Source: Rhynchopus sp. YZ270_cl-10 (taxonomy: Eukaryota > Euglenozoa > Diplonemea > Diplonemida > Diplonemidae). From it: a stretch of 64,000 bases of DNA. Each line of letters starts with the position of its first letter. Position 1 is the first letter of the stretch. The stretch spans positions 1,095,287 to 1,159,286 of the forward strand of contig OZ037930.1 in the NCBI GenBank assembly GCA_964035575.1, given 5' to 3'. Made by a program: the position numbers and the translations under genes. Below the pieces are notes generated by a model. That model did no database searches and had not been told where the DNA came from. It saw only the letters and a list, made by a program, of their open reading frames with translations. Positions 55,068-64,000 of this stretch are shown one piece after another.

Positions 55068-58000
55068 ATTTCCCATCATTTGCCAGGATTTGCCATCATT
55101 TGCCATGCTTTGCCATGATTTGCCATCATTTGCCATGATTTCCCATCATTTGCCATGATTTGCCATCATTTGCCATAATTTGCCATGATTTGCCATGATT
55201 TGCCATGCTTTGCCATGATTTGCCATGATTTGCACTATTTTCCCACTGTAGTGAACAAATTTCAAAATTTTCGATTTTTTTCGCCACATAGCACTTATCC
55301 CACTTAAATTGACGCAATTTCCCCAGTGGAGACACTGTGTTGAAATTTTGGGCCCAAAAACCACCCCACATAAATACTGTTCAAAATTTCCGAACATTGT
55401 AAATATTTTTTGGATATCAGTTTTATGGCTAACTTGGGATTTACCATGATTTGCCATGATTTGCCATGATTTGCCATCATTTGCCATGTTTTGCCATGAT
55501 TTGCCATGATTTGCCATCATTTGCCATGATTTGCCATGATTTGCCATGCTTTGCCATGATTTGCCATGATTTGCACTATTTTCCCACTGTAGTGAACAAA
55601 TTTCAAAATTTTCGATTTTTTTCGCCACATAGCACTTATCCCACTTAAATTGACGCAATTTCCCCAGTGGAGACACTGTGTTGAAATTTTGGGCCCAAAA
55701 ACCACCCCACATAAATACTGTTCAAAATTTCCGAACATTGTAAATATTTTTTGGATATCAGTTTTATGGCTAACTTGGGATTTGCCATGATTTGCCATCA
55801 TTTGCCATCATTTGCCATGATTTGCCATCATTTGCCATGATTTGCCATGATTTGCCATGCTTTGCCATGATTTGCCAGCATTTGCCATGTTTTGCCATCA
55901 TTTGCCATCATTTGCCATAATTTGCCATCATTTGCCATAATTTGCCATGATTTGCCATCATTTGCCATCATTTGCCATCATTTGCCATGATTTGCCATCA
56001 TTTGCCATGATTTGCCAGGATTTGCCATGATTTGCCATGATTTGCCATCATTTGCCATGTTTTGCCATCATTTGCCATCATTTGCCATCATTTGCCATCA
56101 TTTGCCATAATTTGCCATGATTTGCCATCATTTGCCATCATTTGCCATCATTTGCCATGATTTGCCATCATTTGCCATCATTTGCCATCATTTGCCATAA
56201 TTTGCCAAGATTTGCCATGATTTGCCATCATTTGCCATCATTTGCCATCATTTGCCATGATTTGCCATCATTTGCCATCATTTGCCATCATTTGCCATAA
56301 TTTGCCAAGATTTGCCATGATTTGCCATCATTTGCCATCATTTGCCATCATTTGCCATAATTTGCCATGATTTGCCATCATTTGCCATCATTTGCCATCA
56401 TTTGCCATGATTTGCCATCATTTGCCATCATTTGCCATCATTTGCCATCATTTGCCATGATTTGCCATGCTTTGCCATGATTTGCACTATTTTCCCACTG
56501 TAGTGAACAAATTTCAAAATTTTCGATTTTTTTCGCCACATAGCACTTATCCCACTTAAATTGACGCAATTTCCCCAGTGGAGACACTGTGTTGATATTT
56601 TGGGCCCAAAAACCACCCCACATATATACTGTTCAAAATTTCCGAACATTGTAAATTTTTTTTGGATATCAGTTTTATGGCTAACTTGGGATTTACCATG
56701 ATTTGCCATCATTTGCCATGATTTGCCATGATTTGCCATCATTTGCCATCATTTGCCATCATTTGCCATCATTTGCCATCATTTGCCATAATTTGCCATG
56801 ATTTGCCATGATTTGCCATCATTTGCCATCATTTCCCATCATTTGCCATCATTTGCCATCATTTGCCATCATTTGCCATCATTTGCCATAATTTGCCATG
56901 ATTTGCCATGATTTGCCATCATTTGCCATCATTTGCCATCATTTGCCATCATTTGCCATCATTTGCCATGATTTGCCATGATTTGCCATCATTTGCCATC
57001 ATTTGCCATCATTTGCCATCATTTGCCATCATTTGCCATAATTTGCCATGATTTGCCATGATTTGCCATCATTTGCCATCATTTGCCATCATTTGCCATC
57101 ATTTGCCATCATTTGCCATGATTTGCCATGATTTGCCATCATTTCCCATCATTTGCCATCATTTGCCATCATTTGCCATCATTTGCCATCATTTGCCATA
57201 ATTTGCCATGATTTGCCATGATTTGCCATCATTTGCCATCATTTGCCATCATTTGCCATCATTTGCCATCATTTGGCAAGATTTGCCATGATTTGCCATC
57301 ATTTGCCATCATTTGCCATCATTTGCCATGATTTGCCATCATTTGCCATCATTTGCCATCATTTGCAATCATTTGCCATCATTTGCCATAATTTGCCATG
57401 ATTTGCCATGATTTGCCATCATTTGCCATCATTTGCCATCATTTGCCATCATTTGCCATCATTTGCCATAATTTGCCATGATTTGCCATGATTTGCCATA
57501 ATTTGCCATCATTTGCCATCATTTGCCATGATTTGCCATCATTTGCCATCATTTGCCATCATTTGGCAAGATTTGCCATGATTTGCCATCATTTGCCATC
57601 ATTTGCCATCATTTGCCATCATTTGCCATCATTTGCCATCATTTGCCATCATTTGCCATCATTTGCCATCATTTGCCATAATTTGCCATGATTTGCCATG
57701 ATTTGCCATCATTTGCCATCATTTCCCATCATTTGCCATCATTTGCCATCATTTGCCATCATTTGCCATAATTTGCCATGATTTGCCATGATTTGCCATC
57801 ATTTGCCATCATTTGCCATCATTTGCCATCATTTGCCATCATTTGCCATAATTTGCCATGATTTGCCATGATTTGCCATCATTTGCCATCATTTCCCATC
57901 ATTTGCCATCATTTGCCATCATTTGCCATAATTTGCCATGATTTGCCATGATTTGCCATCATTTGCCATCATTTGCCATCATTTGCCATCATTTGCCATC

Positions 58001-59588
58001 ATTTCCCATCATTTGCCATCATTTGCCATCATTTGCCATCATTTGCCATCATTTGGCAAGATTTGCCATGATTTGCCATCATTTGCCATCATTTGCCATC
58101 ATTTGCCATCATTTGCCATAATTTGCCATGATTTGCCATGATTTGCCATCATTTGCCATCATTTGCCATCATTTGCCATCATTTGCCATCATTTGCCATA
58201 ATTTGCCATGATTTGCCATGATTTGCCATCATTTGCCATCATTTCCCATCATTTGCCATCATTTGCCATCATTTGCCATCATTTGCCATAATTTGCCATG
58301 ATTTGCCATGATTTGCCATCATTTGCCATCATTTGCCATCATTTGCCATCATTTCCCATCATTTGCCATCATTTGCCATGATTTGCCATCATTTGCCATC
58401 ATTTGCCATCATTTGCCATCATTTACCATCATTTGGCAAGATTTGCCATGATTTGCCATCATTTGCCATCATTTGCCATCATTTGCCATGATTTGCCATC
58501 ATTTGCCATCATTTGCCATCATTTGCCATAATTTGCCAAGATTTGCCATGATTTGCCATCATTTGCCATCATTTGCCATCATTTGCCATCATTTGCCATA
58601 ATTTGCCATGATTTGCCATGATTTGCCATGATTTGCCATGATTTGCCATCATTTGCCATGATTTGCCATCATTTGCCATCATTTGCCATCATTTGCCATC
58701 ATTTGCCATCATTTGCCATCATTTGCCATGATTTGCCATCATTTGCCATGATTTGCCATCATTTGCCATCATTTGCCATCATTTGCCATAATTTGCCAAG
58801 ATTTGCCATGATTTGCCATCATTTGCCATCATTTGCCATCATTTGCCATAATTTGCCATGATTTGCCATGATTTGCCATCATTTGCCATCATTTGCCATC
58901 ATTTGCCATCATTTGCCATCATTTGGCAAGATTTGCCATGATTTGCCATCATTTGCCATCATTTGCCATCATTTGCCATCATTTGCCATAATTTGCCATA
59001 ATTTGCCAAGATTTGCCATGATTTGCCATCATTTGCCATCATTTGCCATCATTTGCCATCATTTGCCATCATTTGCCATAATTTGCCATGATTTGCCATG
59101 ATTTGCCATGATTTGCCATGATTTGCCATCATTTGCCATCATTTGCCATCATTTGCCATAATTTGCCATAATTTGCCAAGATTTGCCATGATTTGCCATC
59201 ATTTGCCATCATTTGCCATCATTTGCCATCATTTGCCATAATTTGCCATGATTTGCCATGATTTGCCATGATTTGCCATCATTTGCCATCATTTGCCATC
59301 ATTTGCCATCATTTGCCATCATTTGCCATCATTTGCCATGATTTGCCATCATTTGCCATCATTTGCCATAATTTGCCAAGATTTGCCATGATTTGCCATC
59401 ATTTGCCATCATTTGCCATCATTTGCCATAATTTGCCAAGATTTGCCATGATTTGCCATCATTTGCCATCATTTGCCATCATTTGCCATCATTTGCCATC
59501 ATTTGCCATCATTTGCCATCATTTGCCATCATTTGCCATGATTTGCCATGATTTGCCATCATTTGCCATCATTTGCCATCATTTGCCA
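55068..59588. repeat. Decamer satellite (ATTTGCCATC)n array 2 with three islands
   Basis: About 4.5 kb of the same decamer as 38821-41800. Three copies of the 212-bp island lie near its left end only: 55233-55444, 55574-55783 and 56485-56696. The rest, 56.7-59.6 kb, is pure decamer with longer-period patterning of the ATG/ATC/ATA variants and recurrent ATTTCCCATC and ATTTGGCAAG units. It ends in the junction TTTGCCACAAACC, as at 41800. Confidence 0.95.
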
Positions 59589-62500
59589 CAAACCGCAAAC
59601 CCGCAAACCCGCAAACCCGCAAACCCGCAAACCCGCAAACCCGCAAACCCGTAAACCCGCAAACCCGCAAACCCGCAAACCCGCAAACCCGCAAACCCGC
59701 AAACCCGCAAACCCGCAAACCCGTAAACCCGCAAACCCGCAAACCCGTAAACCCGCAAACCCGCAAACCCGTAAACCCGCAAACCCGCAAACCCGCAAAC
59801 CCGCAAACCCGCAAACCCGCAAACCCGCAAACCCGCAAACCCGCAAACCCGCAAACCCGTAAACCCGCAAACCCGCAAACCCGCAAACCCGCAAACCCGC
59901 AAACCCGCAAACCCGCAAACCCGCAAACCCGCAAACCCGCAAACCCGCAAACCCGCAAACCCGCAAACCCGCAAACCCGCAAACCCGCAAACCCGCAAAC
60001 CCGCAAACCCGCAAACCCGCAAACCCGCAAACCCGCAAACCCGCAAACCCGCAAACCCGCAAACCCGCAAACCCGCAAACCCGCAAACCCGCAAACCCGC
60101 AAACCCGCAAACCCGCAAACCCGCAAACCCGCAAACCCGCAAACCCGCAAACCCGCAAACCCGCAAACCCGCAAACCCGCAAACCCGCAAACCCGCAAAC
60201 CCGCAAACCCGCAAACCCGCAAACCCGCAAACCCGCAAACCCGCAAACCCGCAAACCCGCAAACCCGCAAACCCGCAAACCCGCAAACCCGCAAACCCGC
60301 AAACCCGCAAACCCGCAAACCCGCAAACCCGCAAACCCGCAAACCCGCAAACCCGCAAACCCGCAAACCCGCAAACCCGCAAACCCGCAAACCCGCAAAC
60401 CCGCAAACCCGCAAACCCGCAAACCCGCAAACCCGCAAACCCGCAAACCCGCAAACCCGCAAACCCGCAAACCCGCAAACCCGCAAACCCGCAAACCCGC
60501 AAACCCGCAAACCCGCAAACCCGCAAACCCGCAAACCCGCAAACCCGCAAACCCGCAAACCCGCAAACCCGCAAACCCGCAAACCCGCAAACCCGCAAAC
60601 CCGCAAACCCGCAAACCCGCAAACCCGCAAACCCGCAAACCCGCAAACCCGCAAACCCGCAAACCCGCAAACCCGCAAACCCGCAAACCCGCAAACCCGC
60701 AAACCCGCAAACCCGCAAACCCGCAAACCCGCAAACCCGCAAACCCGCAAACCCGCAAACCCGCAAACCCGCAAACCCGCAAACCCGCAAACCCGCAAAC
60801 CCGCAAACCCGCAAACCCGCAAACCCGCAAACCCGCAAACCCGCAAACCCGCAAACCCGCAAACCCGCAAACCCGCAAACCCGCAAACCCGCAAACCCGC
60901 AAACCCGCAAACCCGCAAACCCGCAAACCCGCAAACCCGCAAACCCGCAAACCCGCAAACCCGCAAACCCGCAAACCCGCAAACCCGCAAACCCGCAAAC
61001 CCGCAAACCCGCAAACCCGCAAACCCGCAAACCCGCAAACCCGCAAACCCGCAAACCCGCAAACCCGCAAACCCGCAAACCCGCAAACCCGCAAACCCGC
61101 AAACCCGCAAACCCGCAAACCCGCAAACCCGCAAACCCGCAAACCCGCAAACCCGCAAACCCGCAAACCCGCAAACCCGCAAACCCGCAAACCCGCAAAC
61201 CCGCAAACCCGCAAACCCGCAAACCCGCAAACCCGCAAACCCGCAAACCCGCAAACCCGCAAACCCGCAAACCCGCAAACCCGCAAACCCGCAAACCCGC
61301 AAACCCGCAAACCCGCAAACCCGCAAACCCGCAAACCCGCAAACCCGCAAACCCGCAAACCCGCAAACCCGCAAACCCGCAAACCCGCAAACCCGCAAAC
61401 CCGCAAACCCGCAAACCCGCAAACCCGCAAACCCGCAAACCCGCAAACCCGCAAACCCGCAAACCCGCAAACCCGCAAACCCGCAAACCCGCAAACCCGC
61501 AAACCCGCAAACCCGCAAACCCGCAAACCCGCAAACCCGCAAACCCGCAAACCCGCAAACCCGCAAACCCGCAAACCCGCAAACCCGCAAACCCGCAAAC
61601 CCGCAAACCCGCAAACCCGCAAACCCGCAAACCCGCAAACCCGCAAACCCGCAAACCCGCAAACCCGCAAACCCGCAAACCCGCAAACCCGCAAACCCGC
61701 AAACCCGCAAACCCGCAAACCCGCAAACCCGCAAACCCGCAAACCCGCAAACCCGCAAACCCGCAAACCCGCAAACCCGCAAACCCGCAAACCCGCAAAC
61801 CCGCAAACCCGCAAACCCGCAAACCCGCAAACCCGCAAACCCGCAAACCCGCAAACCCGCAAACCCGCAAACCCGCAAACCCGCAAACCCGCAAACCCGC
61901 AAACCCGCAAACCCGCAAACCCGCAAACCCGCAAACCCGCAAACCCGCAAACCCGCAAACCCGCAAACCCGCAAACCCGCAAACCCGCAAACCCGCAAAC
62001 CCGCAAACCCGCAAACCCGCAAACCCGCAAACCCGCAAACCCGCAAACCCGCAAACCCGCAAACCCGCAAACCCGCAAACCCGCAAACCCGCAAACCCGC
62101 AAACCCGCAAACCCGCAAACCCGCAAACCCGCAAACCCGCAAACCCGCAAACCCGCAAACCCGCAAACCCGCAAACCCGCAAACCCGCAAACCCGCAAAC
62201 CCGCAAACCCGCAAACCCGCAAACCCGCAAACCCGCAAACCCGCAAACCCGCAAACCCGCAAACCCGCAAACCCGCAAACCCGCAAACCCGCAAACCCGC
62301 AAACCCGCAAACCCGCAAACCCGCAAACCCGCAAACCCGCAAACCCGCAAACCCGCAAACCCGCAAACCCGCAAACCCGCAAACCCGCAAACCCGCAAAC
62401 CCGCAAACCCGCAAACCCGCAAACCCGCAAACCCGCAAACCCGCAAACCCGCAAACCCGCAAACCCGCAAACCCGCAAACCCGCAAACCCGCAAACCCGC

Positions 62501-64000
62501 AAACCCGCAAACCCGCAAACCCGCAAACCCGCAAACCCGCAAACCCGCAAACCCGCAAACCCGCAAACCCGCAAACCCGCAAACCCGCAAACCCGCAAAC
62601 CCGCAAACCCGCAAACCCGCAAACCCGCAAACCCGCAAACCCGCAAACCCGCAAACCCGCAAACCCGCAAACCCGCAAACCCGCAAACCCGCAAACCCGC
62701 AAACCCGCAAACCCGCAAACCCGCAAACCCGCAAACCCGCAAACCCGCAAACCCGCAAACCCGCAAACCCGCAAACCCGCAAACCCGCAAACCCGCAAAC
62801 CCGCAAACCCGCAAACCCGCAAACCCGCAAACCCGCAAACCCGCAAACCCGCAAACCCGCAAACCCGCAAACCCGCAAACCCGCAAACCCGCAAACCCGC
62901 AAACCCGCAAACCCGCAAACCCGCAAACCCGCAAACCCGCAAACCCGCAAACCCGCAAACCCGCAAACCCGCAAACCCGTAACCCGCAAACCCGCAAACC
63001 CGCAAACCCGCAAACCCGCAAACCCGCAAACCCGCAAACCCGCAAACCCGCAAACCCGCAAACCCGCAAACCCGCAAACCCGCAAACCCGCAAACCCGCA
63101 AACCCGCAAACCCGCAAACCCGCAAACCCCGCAAACCCGCAAACCCGCAAACCCGCAAACCCGCAAACCCGCAAACCCGCAAACCCCGCAAACCCGCAAA
63201 CCCGCAAACCCGCAAACCCGCAAACCGCAAACCCGCAAACCCGCAAACCCGCAAACCCGCAAACCCGCAAACCCGCAAACCCGCAAACCCGCAAACCCGC
63301 AAACCCGCAAACCCGCAAACCCGCAAACCCGCAAACCCGCAAACCCGCAAACCCGCAAACCGCCAAACCCGCAAACCCGCAAACCCGCAAACCCGCAAAC
63401 CCGCAAACCCGCAAACCCGCAAACCCGCAAACCCGCAAACCCGCAAACCCGCAAACCCGCAAACCCGCAAACCCGCAAACCCGCAAACCCGCAAACCCGC
63501 AAACCCGCAAACCCGCAAACCCGCAAACCCGCAAACCCGCAACCCGCAAACCGCAAACCCGCAAACCCGCAAACCCGCAAACCCGCAAACCCGCAAACCC
63601 GCAAACCCGCAAACCGCAAACCCGCAAACCCGCAAACCCGCAAACCCGCAAACCCGCAAACCCGCAAACCCGCAAACCCGCAAACCCGCAAACCCGCAAA
63701 CCCGCAAACCCGCAAACCCGCAAACCCGCAAACCCGCAAACCCGCAAACCCGCAAACCCGCAAACCCGCAAACCCGCAAACCCGCAACCCGCAAACCCGC
63801 AAACCCGCAAACCGCAAACCCGCAAACCCGCAAACCCGCAAACCCGCAAACCCGCAAACCCGCAAACCCGCAAACCCGCAAACCCGCAAACCCGCAAACC
63901 CGCAAACCCGCAAACCCGCAAACCCGCAAACCCGCAAACCCGCAAACCCGCAAACCCGCAAACCCGCAAACCCGCAAACCCGCAAACCCGCAAACCCGCA
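59589..64000. repeat. Octamer satellite (AAACCCGC)n, array 4, to the window end
   Basis: About 4.4 kb, some 550 copies. It is nearly perfect to about 62978 with a few AAACCCGT units at the left. After that single-base gains and losses (AAACCGC, AAACCCCGC, AACCCGC) appear repeatedly, as in unpolished long-read ends. The G-rich strand (GCGGGTTT) points left, away from the window end. No gene is present; the 1,470-residue stop-free frames are a by-product of the repeat. Confidence 0.97.

Noticed and set aside
59559-63993. Three minus-strand frames of about 1,470 residues
   Set aside because: Pure translation of the GCGGGTTT satellite, open in all three frames.
59589-64000. True chromosome-end telomere
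   Set aside because: The G-rich strand runs away from the right end and similar arrays lie internally; it can only be called telomere-like.

Overview
The window is nuclear DNA of a microbial eukaryote, most likely a free-living heterotrophic protist that I cannot place further. Its own genes are GC-rich, have no obvious introns and lie in AT- and pyrimidine-rich spacers. They encode very large secreted or surface proteins with signal peptides, Thr/Pro/Ala linkers and membrane anchors. TAA, TAG and TGA all end reading frames, so the standard code fits. Spliceosomal introns occur only in the transposon-associated genes; they are short (49-77 nt) with GTATGT donors and CAG acceptors.

Left part, about 1-26.5 kb (host genes, all on the + strand): a 5'-truncated giant surface protein with a GPI-signal-like C-terminus (1-6542); a small secreted Cys-rich protein (8683-9456); a 2130-residue type I membrane protein built from five nearly identical 373-residue units (9858-16250); a p62/NBR1-like protein with an N-terminal PB1 and a C-terminal UBA domain, read in two overlapping frames (18227-19775); and a secreted multidomain protein combining LamG modules, an HExxH metallopeptidase, a SASA-type GDSL esterase and a cadherin-like module (21631-26457). 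Four of these five genes act at or beyond the cell surface; the p62-like gene is the one intracellular protein. A 0.92 kb MITE with perfect 31-bp inverted ends lies at 20355-21277.

Middle, about 26.5-44.3 kb: a second palindrome-ended MITE, a GC-rich hairpin, and a broken host-like gene that runs into about 254 copies of an octamer (AGCTCCAC). Then come two copies of a Helitron remnant carrying a 157-residue ORF that resembles a degenerate tyrosine recombinase. They are embedded in octamer satellites (AAACCCGC, AGACCCGC and relatives) and a decamer satellite (ATTTGCCATC) with 212-bp islands.

Right part, 44.3-64 kb: a spliced coiled-coil/zinc-finger gene, then a near-complete Helitron of the OTU-bearing (Helentron/Helitron2-like) class. 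Its protein has zinc fingers, a HUH Rep domain, a PIF1 helicase and an OTU protease, the last assembled across three small phase-2 introns. The helicase appears to lack a middle segment. A dispersed repeat, a third internally deleted remnant, 4.5 kb of decamer satellite and 4.4 kb of AAACCCGC satellite follow to the window end.

The most notable signal is the repeated association of three things: Helitron ends, a conserved Helitron 3' tail motif, and octamer/decamer satellites that recur in the same order. This suggests a Helitron-linked satellite-forming system near a repeat-rich, possibly subtelomeric, chromosome region.
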